From the NCBI GenBank assembly GCA_900552455.1, contig URZX01000015.1, positions 1 through 55,371 on the forward strand: a stretch of DNA of 55,371 bases. The letters run 5' to 3'. The position numbers and the translations under genes are program-made. The notes beneath the pieces were generated by a model that was not told the DNA's origin, searched no databases, and saw nothing but the letters and a program-made list of their open reading frames with translations. The stretch comes from an uncultured Peptococcaceae bacterium (GTDB lineage Bacteria; Bacillota; Peptococcia; Peptococcales; Peptococcaceae). Numbering within the stretch: the stretch's first letter is position 1; every line of letters starts with the position of its first letter. This document shows, in pieces, positions 25,472-32,331 of the stretch.

Positions 25472-25957
25472 GCCTATGACAACGGCCTGATGACCGGCGT
25501 GAGCGCCAATGAATTTGCGCCAGAACAAACGGCCACCCGCGCCGAGACCTGGTCCATGCTCGCCCGTCTGGAAGGCGTGGAGAGCGCCGAAAGCGCAGGC
25601 TTTGCCGACGTCGCAGCGAACGACTGGTACGCCACCGCCGTGAACTGGGCCGCCAGCGTCGGCATCACCAGCGGCACCGGCGACGGCAATTTCTCGCCAA
25701 ACACCGCCATCACCCGCGAGCAGCTGGCAGCGATGCTGATGAACTATGCCGCCTGGAAAGGCGAAGACGTGAGCGCCCGCGCAGATCTCTCCAGCTACAA
25801 TGACGCCGCCAGCGTCAGCAGCTGGGCAGCGGAAACTGTGCAGTGGGCAGTCGCTGAAGGATTGATCAGCGGCATGCCGGGCAATCTCCTGGAGCCACAG
25901 GGCAGTGCGACGCGCGCTCAGGTGGCTGCGATTCTCGAGCGATTTCTTGAGCAGTAA
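25472..25957 (+). pseudogene. SLH-repeat region stranded downstream of an in-frame stop
   Basis: This continues the preceding gene in exactly the same frame. It encodes the rest of the first SLH repeat (AYDNGLMTGVSANEFAPEQ...TRAETWSMLARLE), a second (AGFADVAANDWYATAVNWAA...ITREQLAAMLMNYA) and a third (AETVQWAVAEGLISG...ATRAQVAAILERF). An internal ATG at 25490 has no ribosome-binding site or signal peptide, so separate useful expression is unlikely. The stop lies between VQ and AYDNG, where the other SLH protein in this window has Trp and SLH repeats commonly have an aromatic residue. TAT or TAC to TAA is therefore the simplest explanation. A sequencing error cannot be excluded. Confidence 0.85.
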
Positions 25958-26016
25958 ATAATATGCGGCGGCTCTGCGAATGATCGTGGAGCTGCCGCTG
26001 TTTTATTGGAAAATGC

Positions 26017-26056
26017 TTGCGCAACGAGGGCGAGACGTATATACTAAGTATATACG
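26017..26056 (+). promoter_or_regulatory. mazEF promoter with a palindromic operator
   Basis: TTGCGC (26017-26022), 17-bp spacer, TATACT (26040-26045). The -10 lies in a perfect palindrome with 10-nt arms CGTATATACT (26036-26045) and AGTATATACG (26047-26056) around one A. This fits autorepression by the MazE-MazF complex. Confidence 0.8.
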
Positions 26057-26074
26057 ATGAGGGGAGGCGATTTT

Positions 26075-26314
26075 ATGTCGGTGACGATTCAAAAATGGGG
26101 CAATAGCCAGGGTATCCGTATTCCAAAAGCGATTGTTGAGGAGCTGCGTTGGCGGGAAAACGAATCACTTGCGATGCGTGCCCAGGATGGTAAACTGATC
26201 ATTGAGCCGGAAGCAAAGCGAAAAAATATCAAGGAGCTGTTTGCAGATTTTGATGGGAATTATTCGCCTGTGGAGATTGACTGGGGAGATCCTGTGGGGG
26301 ATGAATTATGGTAA
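26075..26314 (+). CDS. mazE: MazE-like AbrB-fold antitoxin
   Basis: This 79-residue antitoxin has an N-terminal AbrB/SpoVT swapped-hairpin DNA-binding domain (VTIQKWGNSQGIRIPKAIVEEL) and an acidic C-terminal toxin-binding tail (ELFADFDGNYSPVEIDWGDP). It should neutralise MazF and repress its own promoter through the palindrome that covers the -10. I chose ATG 26075, seven bases after GGGGAGG; ATG 26057 lies within the operator and has no site. Its last 7 bases overlap mazF, so the two are translationally coupled. Confidence 0.92.
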   Translation: MSVTIQKWGNSQGIRIPKAIVEELRWRENESLAMRAQDGKLIIEPEAKRKNIKELFADFDGNYSPVEIDWGDPVGDELW

Positions 26315-26640
26315 GGCAAGGCGATATTATTAAGCTGAACTTTAATCCTCAGGCTGGTCATGAACAGGCGGGCTATCGCCCGGCGCTGGTGATCAGCAAT
26401 GATTTCTTTAATCAAAAGACGAATCTTACAATAGTTTGTCCGATCACAAACACAAACAACAAGTTCCCACTGCATATTCCGTTGGACGACAGAACGGTGA
26501 CGACGGGTGTTGTTTTGTGTGAGCATGTTAAGGCGCTGGATCTGAATGCGCGCGCCTATCGTGTCGTCGAACAGATTCCTGAAGATTTGCTGCGTATGGT
26601 GATCAATGTGGTTTTTGCTGAGGTGGAAATCGTAGAATAA
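26308..26640 (+). CDS. mazF: MazF/PemK-family endoribonuclease toxin
   Basis: This 110-residue toxin of the MazF/PemK family cleaves mRNA at short sequence motifs. Family blocks are GDIIKLNFNPQAGHEQAGYRP, PALVISNDFFN, VCPITNTNN and CEHVKALDLNAR. The conserved Arg in GYRPAL and the Thr/Ser-containing TGVVLCEH segment are intact, so it looks active. It is preceded by overlapping mazE and ends before a long hairpin shared with the convergent sirtuin gene. Cleavage specificity cannot be read from sequence. Confidence 0.93.
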   Translation: MVRQGDIIKLNFNPQAGHEQAGYRPALVISNDFFNQKTNLTIVCPITNTNNKFPLHIPLDDRTVTTGVVLCEHVKALDLNARAYRVVEQIPEDLLRMVINVVFAEVEIVE

Positions 26641-26644
26641 CAAG

Positions 26645-26702
26645 CAAACGCCCTGGCGTTCGTTCTTCGCGAGAAACGAAGGACGCGCGCTGGGGCGTTT
26701 TG
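26645..26702. terminator. Long hairpin terminator between mazF and the sirtuin gene
   Basis: A long interrupted stem from AACGCCC near 26645 to GGGCGTT near 26700, with inner arms TTCGTTC/GAACGAA-like, followed by TTTTGT. It lies between two convergent genes and may act on both strands. Confidence 0.65.
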
Positions 26703-26704
26703 TG

Positions 26705-27412
26705 TTATAATAGGGCGGTGCTGATGCGGTCGTGGATGACGAGCTCGGCGTTGGCGTCCTGCGGGGTGGCGTCGCGGTTGATGACGACAAGGTGCTTGCC
26801 CTTGAAGTAGTAGATGAGACCGGCGGCTGGGTACACAGCCAGCGAGGTGCCGGCGATGATAAGACAGTCGGCGGCCATGATTTCGCGCAGAGCGCCTTCC
26901 ATGACGGTGTCGTCGAGGGCTTCTTCGTAGAGGACGACGTCAGGCTTGACGATGCCGCCGTCTTCCGGACAGCGCGGAATGCCGGTGGTGCTCTTGATGA
27001 AGTCGAGATCGTAGAAGCGGCCACAGGTCATGCAGTAGTTGCGCATGACGGAGCCGTGGAGTTCGTATACTTTTTTGCTGCCAGCGAGCTGGTGCAGGCC
27101 GTCGATGTTTTGCGTGACGATGGCACTGAGCTTGCCTTCGCGCTCCAGCTCAGCGAGTTTGAAATGCACGGCGCTGGGGCCGTCGTTTGGTGCGATCATT
27201 TTTGTGCGATAAAAGTCGAAGAATTCTTCGGTGTGGGTATCAAAAAAGCTGCGGCTGAGCATGGTCTCAGGGTCGTACTTGAAGCCCTTCTGATGATAGA
27301 GCCCATCCTTGCTGCGAAAATCAGGGATGCCGCTTTCGGTGGAGACACCGGCGCCGCCGAAGAAAACGATGCGTGACGAATCGTCGATGATGTGTTTTAA
27401 CTGTTCATTCAT
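26705..27412 (-). CDS. NAD-dependent protein deacylase (sirtuin)
   Basis: This 235-residue Sir2-family enzyme removes acyl groups from lysines using NAD. It shows GAGVSTESGIPDFRS near the N-terminus, TQNIDGLHQLAG, the catalytic His in YELHGSV, and a zinc region with CMTC and a later RCPEDGG. The usual second pair is C-x2-C; here the fourth ligand position reads Asp, leaving three obvious cysteines. An in-frame GTG at 27421 lies inside GAGGTG, so ATG 27412 with that site is the likely start. It is monocistronic and convergent with mazF. Confidence 0.92.
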   Translation of the reverse strand: MNEQLKHIIDDSSRIVFFGGAGVSTESGIPDFRSKDGLYHQKGFKYDPETMLSRSFFDTHTEEFFDFYRTKMIAPNDGPSAVHFKLAELEREGKLSAIVTQNIDGLHQLAGSKKVYELHGSVMRNYCMTCGRFYDLDFIKSTTGIPRCPEDGGIVKPDVVLYEEALDDTVMEGALREIMAADCLIIAGTSLAVYPAAGLIYYFKGKHLVVINRDATPQDANAELVIHDRISTALL

Positions 27413-27493
27413 AGTGTTCACCTCTTGCCCTTATTGTAGCGCAGGCAAGCGGTGTTTGCACGTTAAATTGCTATATTGAAGGAGATGTTGTTT

Positions 27494-27961
27494 TTGTTAA
27501 ATATCGTTCTCTATCAGCCGCGGATTCCTCAGAACACTGGCAACGTGGCGCGTTCCTGTTTTGTCACCGGCAGCCGGCTGCATCTGGTGGGGCCGATGGG
27601 CTTTCGCATCGACGAGGCAAAGCTGCGCCGGGCGGGGCTGACCTATTGGCACCAGACGGACATCGTCTGTTACGAGAGCTGGGAGGAATTCCTTGATAAA
27701 AATGCCGGCGGTCGCATGATCCTGATGACGAGCCATGCGACGAAGCTGCATTCGCAGTTTCAGTTTGAGGATGGCGACTACATTGTGTTTGGTCGGGAGG
27801 ATGCTGGTGTGTCAGATGAGGTGCACGCGCAGTTTGGCGAACGGCAGTTTCGCATTCCGATGATCCCGAGCGAGGAGGCGCGATGTTTCAATCTGGCGAC
27901 GAGCGTGGGGATCGTGCTGATGGAGGCGGAGCGTCAGCTCGGTTATCCGGGGCTGGTGTGA
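27494..27961 (+). CDS. trmL: tRNA (cytidine/uridine-34) 2'-O-methyltransferase, TrmL type
   Basis: This roughly 155-residue SpoU-class (SPOUT fold) methyltransferase modifies the wobble base of certain leucine tRNAs. Visible blocks are NIVLYQPRIPQNTGNVARSC, LHLVGPMGF, YIVFGREDAGV and the knot region FRIPM...RCFNLATSVGIVLMEA. The start is uncertain: AAGGAG at 27479-27484 points to TTG 27494 (giving MLNIVLYQP), while TTG 27488 and ATG 27485 are in frame. The next gene begins 12 bases after its stop. Confidence 0.9.
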   Translation: MLNIVLYQPRIPQNTGNVARSCFVTGSRLHLVGPMGFRIDEAKLRRAGLTYWHQTDIVCYESWEEFLDKNAGGRMILMTSHATKLHSQFQFEDGDYIVFGREDAGVSDEVHAQFGERQFRIPMIPSEEARCFNLATSVGIVLMEAERQLGYPGLV

Positions 27962-27973
27962 GGAGGACGAGAA

Positions 27974-28714
27974 ATGATCACGACCTGCGAAAAAATTGTT
28001 GCGGATATTCCCTGCTTTGAGATCGCGGAAGCGGGCGAAGAACCGCTGGCGGAGCTTTTGCTTTATCATGGTTGGGGATCGAACGCGGAGAAGCAGCGCT
28101 TTCGCGGCCAGCTTTTGGCGGCGTTTGGCTATCGGGTGATCGTGCCGGAGATTTCCGGTCACGGCGTGCGCGGTGTGCTAGAGTACGACGGCCCGCAGGC
28201 GGCGCTGGATTTTCAGCGCGTGCTTTTGCAGAGCATCGGCGAATGTGTCGAGCTGGCGCAGGCGGTGTTTCATCCTGGGCGAGCACATTTTCTCGTGGGG
28301 CATTCGCTGGGCGGAATGATCGCGCTCGGCGCGCTTACGCCGCTGGCGCGAGAGTTGAACGGCGTGGTCGCGATGAACAGCACGGCGAACTGGGCAGATG
28401 CCAGAGCGGCGCTGGCGGGCGTTTTTCGCGACGGTGGCGCGGCGTTTGCAGCGCTGGCTTCTGACGAGGGCGAAAAGCTGCGGTCGGCGCTGGGCGCGTT
28501 TGATCCGGCGCGGTGGTCGGCGCGCGGGATCACGACGCCGGTGCTCCTGACAAACGGCAGCCTGGATCAGACGCTGCCGACATCGCTGAACGCCGATTTT
28601 CTGACGCAGCAGCAGCTTCCTCAGGTGCGCCAGCTGGTGATCGAGGATGCCGGACATGTTGTCACAGACAGCGCCTTGCGAGAGGTTGTGGCGTTTATCG
28701 AGAGTCATCGATAA
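27974..28714 (+). CDS. Alpha/beta-fold hydrolase
   Basis: This 246-residue cytoplasmic alpha/beta hydrolase has an oxyanion-type YHGWGSNAEKQRF near residue 36. The nucleophile elbow VGHSLGGMIALG has its Ser near 110, the acidic residue is probably in NGSLDQTLP, and the catalytic His is in EDAGHVV near 230. The substrate is unknown; a small ester or amide hydrolase is likely. A GAGGAGG site precedes ATG 27974, and it forms a two-gene operon with trmL. It has no signal peptide. Confidence 0.85.
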   Translation: MITTCEKIVADIPCFEIAEAGEEPLAELLLYHGWGSNAEKQRFRGQLLAAFGYRVIVPEISGHGVRGVLEYDGPQAALDFQRVLLQSIGECVELAQAVFHPGRAHFLVGHSLGGMIALGALTPLARELNGVVAMNSTANWADARAALAGVFRDGGAAFAALASDEGEKLRSALGAFDPARWSARGITTPVLLTNGSLDQTLPTSLNADFLTQQQLPQVRQLVIEDAGHVVTDSALREVVAFIESHR

Positions 28715-28756
28715 ATTTTTTCATGGGAGAGAATACAGCAAATTCTCTGCAATTGG

Positions 28757-28785
28757 TTGACAATTGTCCGCGCCTGTGATACCGT
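28757..28785 (+). promoter_or_regulatory. Promoter of the lysine riboswitch-dapB-asd unit
   Basis: TTGACA (28757-28762), a 17-bp spacer and TACCGT (28780-28785) preceded by an extended TGA. Confidence 0.65.
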
Positions 28786-28814
28786 AAAGTGTAACCAAAT
28801 GATCAGTCTAAGGC

Positions 28815-29000
28815 AATGCAGAGGCGCGGGTACGAAGAACGAGCGGCGGAGATGAAAAAGCATCGAGGATACCGTTTGGCAGGCGTGGCCGCCGAAGCTG
28901 GGCGTAACTTTTTTTGCGTGCGGCTGGATCTGAACTCAATAGGTTTAGGGCTGTCGGCGGCAGAAGCCGTCGTTGTGCTGTATGCTTGGCGTTTATTCAG
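28815..29000 (+). promoter_or_regulatory. Lysine riboswitch (L box)
   Basis: The leader of dapB contains conserved L-box segments in order: AGAGGCGCGGGTACGAAGAA (from 28820), GAGATGAAAAAGCATCGAGG, GCCGCCGAAGCTGGGCG, GGCTGGATCTGAAC, and GGGCTGTCGGCGGCAGAAGC. These match the five-helix lysine aptamer as I know it. An intrinsic terminator follows (29013-29045), so lysine binding should shut off dapB-asd transcription. Placement in front of two lysine/DAP pathway genes supports the call. Exact boundaries are approximate. Confidence 0.88.
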
Positions 29001-29012
29001 AGTTTTGCATGT

Positions 29013-29045
29013 CCACAGGTCTCATCATGGTCCTGTGGCTTTTTT
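29013..29045 (+). terminator. Riboswitch-controlled terminator
   Basis: A 7-bp stem CCACAGG/CCTGTGG (29013-29019 with 29032-29038) followed by C and six T, 49 bases before dapB. It is the likely OFF-state terminator of the lysine riboswitch. Confidence 0.85.
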
Positions 29046-29093
29046 GTAGAGACTTCTTTGGTGAAAAATGAATCCATAAGGAGGACGATTATC

Positions 29094-29888
29094 ATGGAAA
29101 CCATTCGCGTAGGTGTTGTCGGTGCGACCGGTAAGATGGGCCGCGAGATCTTGAAGGCGGTGACGAACGATCCTGCCACAGAGGTGATCTTCGGCGTGGG
29201 TCTTGTCGACGAACCGACAACGATCACTGTAGAAGGGCGTGAGATCCCTGTGACGGCTGATCTCGACGCGGCGCTCAGCGCAAACGATGTCGATGTTGTC
29301 ATCGATTTCACGAATGCTGACGCCTTCCGCCAGAACGCGAGCGTGACGCTCGCGCACGGCGTGCATCTCGTGAGCGGGACCACTGGTCTCAAGCACGAGG
29401 AGCTGGAAAAATGGGGCGAGGAAGCGGCTGCCCAGGGCAAATGCTTCTTCTATGCAGCGAATTTCGCCATTGGCGCTGTGCTGATGATGCGCTTCGCCGA
29501 GGAAGCTGCGAAGTTTATGCCAGAGGTGGAGATCATCGAGCTGCACCACGATCAGAAAAAAGACGCGCCATCGGGCACCGCTGTCGCGACCGCTCAGCGT
29601 ATCGCCAAGGTGCGTGAGGCCCACGAACAGGGCCTGCCTGGCGAAGTGGAAACCCTCGCCGGTGCACGCGGCGCCAATGTAGAAGGCATGCACATCCACA
29701 GCGTGCGCCTGCCGGGCTACAACGCGCATCAGGAAGTGATCTTCGGCGGCCTCGGCCAGACGCTGACGATCCGCCACGATTCGATCAACCGCGAATCCTT
29801 CATGCCAGGCATTCTCTTTGCGACGAAGCGCGTCGCCGGACGCGTTGGCCTGGTGGAAGGGCTCGACACCATCATGTTTGAAGACTGA
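29094..29888 (+). CDS. dapB: 4-hydroxy-tetrahydrodipicolinate reductase
   Basis: This 264-residue NAD(P)H enzyme reduces the dihydrodipicolinate precursor in lysine and diaminopimelate synthesis. It has the Rossmann motif VVGATGKMGREI at the N-terminus, FTNADAFRQN, SGTTGL, and the catalytic and substrate block LHHDQKKDAPSGTA with its His-His and Lys. I set the start at ATG 29094, after AAGGAGG (29078-29084); in-frame codons upstream lie in the riboswitch. Operon with asd (26-base gap). Confidence 0.97.
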   Translation: METIRVGVVGATGKMGREILKAVTNDPATEVIFGVGLVDEPTTITVEGREIPVTADLDAALSANDVDVVIDFTNADAFRQNASVTLAHGVHLVSGTTGLKHEELEKWGEEAAAQGKCFFYAANFAIGAVLMMRFAEEAAKFMPEVEIIELHHDQKKDAPSGTAVATAQRIAKVREAHEQGLPGEVETLAGARGANVEGMHIHSVRLPGYNAHQEVIFGGLGQTLTIRHDSINRESFMPGILFATKRVAGRVGLVEGLDTIMFED

Positions 29889-29914
29889 GAAATAAAAAGG
29901 AGAGGATATTACCA

Positions 29915-30925
29915 ATGAAAAAATTAAACGTTGCCATCGTCGGTGCGACCGGTGCTGTCGGTCAGGAACTGCTCAAGGTCATGGCTGAGCACAATTTCCC
30001 ATACGCTGGGCTGAAGCTTTTGGCTACGAAAAACAGTGCCGGCAAGATCATCAATTTCCAGGGCAAGGACTACGTTGTTGAAGAAACCACCGCAGATTCC
30101 TTCGACGGCGTGGATCTGGCGCTTTTCGCTGGCGGTCCTGCCAGCCGTGAATTTGGCCGTCTGGCGCAGAGCAAGGGCGTCGTCGTCATCGACAACAGCT
30201 CCACCTTCCGTCTCGAACCGGATGTTCCACTGATCATTCCGGAAGTCAACGGCCAGGCAGCAAAGGATCACCAGGGCCTCATCGCCAATCCAAACTGCTC
30301 CACCATTCTCATGGTCGGCGCGCTCTATCCGCTCTACAAAAAATCTCGCATTGATCGCATCGTCGTCAGCACCTATCAGGCTGTCAGCGGCGCCGGCAAA
30401 GCGGGCATCAGCGAGCTGACCGAGCAGGCGCGTCAGATCCTCGACGGTGAACCGATCCATCCGGAAGCTTTCCAGCATCAGATCGCGTTCAACCTCATCC
30501 CACACATCGACGTATGGCAGGAAGAGGATTACACCAAAGAAGAAATGAAGCTCGTTCACGAGACCCACAAGATCCTCGATGACTACGACATCAAGATCAC
30601 GCCAACCGCTGTGCGTGTGCCGGTTTTCCGCAGCCACGCCGAATCCATCTACATCGAAACGGAAGCGCCAATCTCCGCCGATGAAGCGCGCGAAATTCTC
30701 GAAGCCGCGCCACGCATCATCGTGCAGGACGATCCGCACAACAATGTCTATCCAATGCCAGTGGATACCGCCGACACCGACGACATCTACGTCGGCCGCA
30801 TCCGCAACGATCTCAACATCGAAAACGGCCTCGCCCTCTGGGTCTGCTTCGACCAGATCCGCAAAGGCGCAGCCGCCAACGCCGTTCAGATCGCCGAGCT
30901 CCTGCTCGAAAACGACTGGATCTAA
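29915..30925 (+). CDS. asd: Aspartate-semialdehyde dehydrogenase
   Basis: This 336-residue NADPH enzyme converts aspartyl phosphate to aspartate semialdehyde, the branch point to lysine, threonine and methionine. It shows the N-terminal nucleotide loop VAIVGATGAVGQELLK, the active-site cysteine in NPNCSTI (about residue 128) and FRSHAESIYIETE near 245. AAAAGGAGAGG lies 10-17 bases before ATG 29915. It is second in the lysine-riboswitch operon and ends at a GC-rich hairpin whose core is duplicated after the next gene. Confidence 0.97.
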   Translation: MKKLNVAIVGATGAVGQELLKVMAEHNFPYAGLKLLATKNSAGKIINFQGKDYVVEETTADSFDGVDLALFAGGPASREFGRLAQSKGVVVIDNSSTFRLEPDVPLIIPEVNGQAAKDHQGLIANPNCSTILMVGALYPLYKKSRIDRIVVSTYQAVSGAGKAGISELTEQARQILDGEPIHPEAFQHQIAFNLIPHIDVWQEEDYTKEEMKLVHETHKILDDYDIKITPTAVRVPVFRSHAESIYIETEAPISADEAREILEAAPRIIVQDDPHNNVYPMPVDTADTDDIYVGRIRNDLNIENGLALWVCFDQIRKGAAANAVQIAELLLENDWI

Positions 30926-30936
30926 TCGCATAGAAA

Positions 30937-30981
30937 CCGCCGTCAGCGCAGCATCGTGCTTCGCTGGCGGCGGTTTGTCTT
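30937..30981 (+). terminator. Hairpin terminator of dapB-asd
   Basis: A 12-bp stem CCGCCGTCAGCG/CGCTGGCGGCGG with one G-U pair (30937-30948 with 30962-30973) and a short T-rich tail TTTGTCTT. Confidence 0.7.
30939..30970 (+). repeat. 32-bp direct repeat, left copy, flanking fic
   Basis: Identical to 32161-32192 over 32 bp; similarity continues about 10 bp with two mismatches. It contains the asd terminator hairpin. Confidence 0.88.
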
Positions 30982-31031
30982 GCAAGGCTTGGGGCAATTT
31001 GCTAACATGGAGGAAGATCGGAGGTGGCAGG

Positions 31032-32141
31032 ATGACGAACGACAGAAGCTGGAAGCAGACACTGACGGAGTATATCCGAGAGGGCGAGCCGGATCAGGCG
31101 ACGAAAAGCGAAGCCTGGCAGATCGCGATTGGGCTACAGCAGGTGGACCGGTTGGAAACGTCGGATTATCTGCTGAGCACTGCGCGGGAACACATCGAAG
31201 GCAGGATCGATATCCACCAAGCTCAGTGTCGCATCGCTTCCTATTATGAAGCAGAGGCGCAGCGCAAAGCAGTGGAAGACGGCACTGCAGAGGCGGACAT
31301 TGTATCTTCGCGGATTACAGAGCTGTTGTGTGAGAAGGCCTTTCAGTTTTCGCCAGCGACTTTGCAGACCATTCATCGACGCTTGTTTGAAGGGGTGTTT
31401 GACCATGCAGGACAGTTTCGTATGTATAATATCTCCAAAAAAGAATGGGTGCTCGATGGGGCATCGGTCATCTATGCATCGTGGGAAAGCATTTCTGATA
31501 CACTGGATTATGATTTTCGCATGGAGAAAAATTTTTCTTATGAGGGATTGGCGCTGCAAGCAGCCATCCACCACCTCGCAGCGTTTACCTCAGGCATCTG
31601 GCAGATTCATCCGTTTGCTGAAGGTAACACACGCGCAACGGCAGTCTTTGTCATCAAATATATGAAGAGCCTTGGTCTGAATGTGGGCAACGAAGCGTTT
31701 ATGGATCATTCCTGGTATTTTCGTAACGCGTTGGTGCGTGCGAATTATAACGACCTGCAACAGGGCGTTCATGCGACGACAGAGTATCTGGAACACTTTT
31801 TGGAAAACTTGCTCCTGGGCACGGCGCATCCGCTGAAAAACAGAAGCTTGCACCTTCACTACGCAGAGCTGTCCGAAAACGCGAATCCCCAAAGTGCCAC
31901 GTCTAAAGTGCCAAAGTGCCAGTTTGGCACTTTGGATTGTTCGCTGGAAGAGCTGGCGCTGCTGCATGCGATTATCGAAGATCCGAACGCGACACAAAAA
32001 GCTCTTCAGGAGAAAACGGGGCTGGCTCTGCGAACCATCAAGCGCATGATGGCTTCTCTGCAGGAGAAAGGCTACATCAGGCGTGTCGGTGGCAAGAGGT
32101 ACGGTTATTGGGAATGCCTGGTGGCGGATCATCTGCAATAA
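31032..32141 (+). CDS. Fic-domain protein with C-terminal winged-helix domain
   Basis: This 369-residue Fic-family protein is probably an AMP-transferase that nucleotidylates target proteins. The catalytic loop is IHPFAEGNTRATAVF (His about 197), the GNTR variant of HPFxxGNGR. The N-terminal 80 residues include AREHIEGRIDIHQAQ, which may act as the inhibitory helix, although the usual Ser/Thr four residues before Glu-Gly is Arg. The last 60 residues (TQKALQEKTGLALRTIKRMM...GYIRRVGGKRYGYW) form a winged helix. GGAGGTGG precedes ATG 31032. The gene is bounded by 32-bp direct repeats and holds an internal repeat array at 31891-31933. Confidence 0.9.
   Translation: MTNDRSWKQTLTEYIREGEPDQATKSEAWQIAIGLQQVDRLETSDYLLSTAREHIEGRIDIHQAQCRIASYYEAEAQRKAVEDGTAEADIVSSRITELLCEKAFQFSPATLQTIHRRLFEGVFDHAGQFRMYNISKKEWVLDGASVIYASWESISDTLDYDFRMEKNFSYEGLALQAAIHHLAAFTSGIWQIHPFAEGNTRATAVFVIKYMKSLGLNVGNEAFMDHSWYFRNALVRANYNDLQQGVHATTEYLEHFLENLLLGTAHPLKNRSLHLHYAELSENANPQSATSKVPKCQFGTLDCSLEELALLHAIIEDPNATQKALQEKTGLALRTIKRMMASLQEKGYIRRVGGKRYGYWECLVADHLQ
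31891..31933. repeat. Repeat array inside fic between the Fic and winged-helix domains
   Basis: AAAGTGCCA occurs three times (31891-31899, 31905-31913, 31913-31921) and once inverted as TGGCACTTT (31925-31933). The last two form a 10-bp hairpin around AGTTT. It encodes the linker SKVPKCQFGTLDC. Confidence 0.8.
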
Positions 32142-32160
32142 ATCCCATAAGAACACACTT

Positions 32161-32192
32161 GCCGTCAGCGCAGCATCGTGCTTCGCTGGCGG
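32161..32192 (+). repeat. 32-bp direct repeat, right copy, after fic
   Basis: An exact copy of 30939-30970 placed 19 bases after the fic stop. The hairpin core is retained, so it can serve as the fic terminator. Confidence 0.88.
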
Positions 32193-32252
32193 TGATTTGT
32201 CTGCGCAGACATTGTTGCCGCCATCTTAAATTTTTTCTGAACATTTGCCGAA

Positions 32253-32300
32253 TCTGCCGAAGACTTTCGCGTTGAAAGTCTTCGGCAGAATGTTTATAAT
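32253..32300 (+). promoter_or_regulatory. Promoter of regulator B inside a 37-bp inverted repeat
   Basis: TTGAAA (32272-32277), 17-bp spacer, TATAAT (32295-32300). A perfect 16-bp inverted repeat, 32253-32268 with 32274-32289 around GCGTT, covers the -35 and most of the spacer. No T tract follows, so an operator is more likely than a terminator. Confidence 0.8.
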
Positions 32301-32331
32301 ATAAGCAAACAGCCAGCAAAGGAGGCGCGTT

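Noticed and set aside
28914..29093. N-terminal extension of DapB into the leader
   Set aside because: The open frame overlaps the lysine riboswitch and terminator; AAGGAGG and the conserved Rossmann start fix ATG 29094.
30579..31031. N-terminal extension of the Fic protein back into asd
   Set aside because: The frame stays open, but it crosses the asd coding region and its terminator. GGAGGTGG before ATG 31032 gives a natural start.
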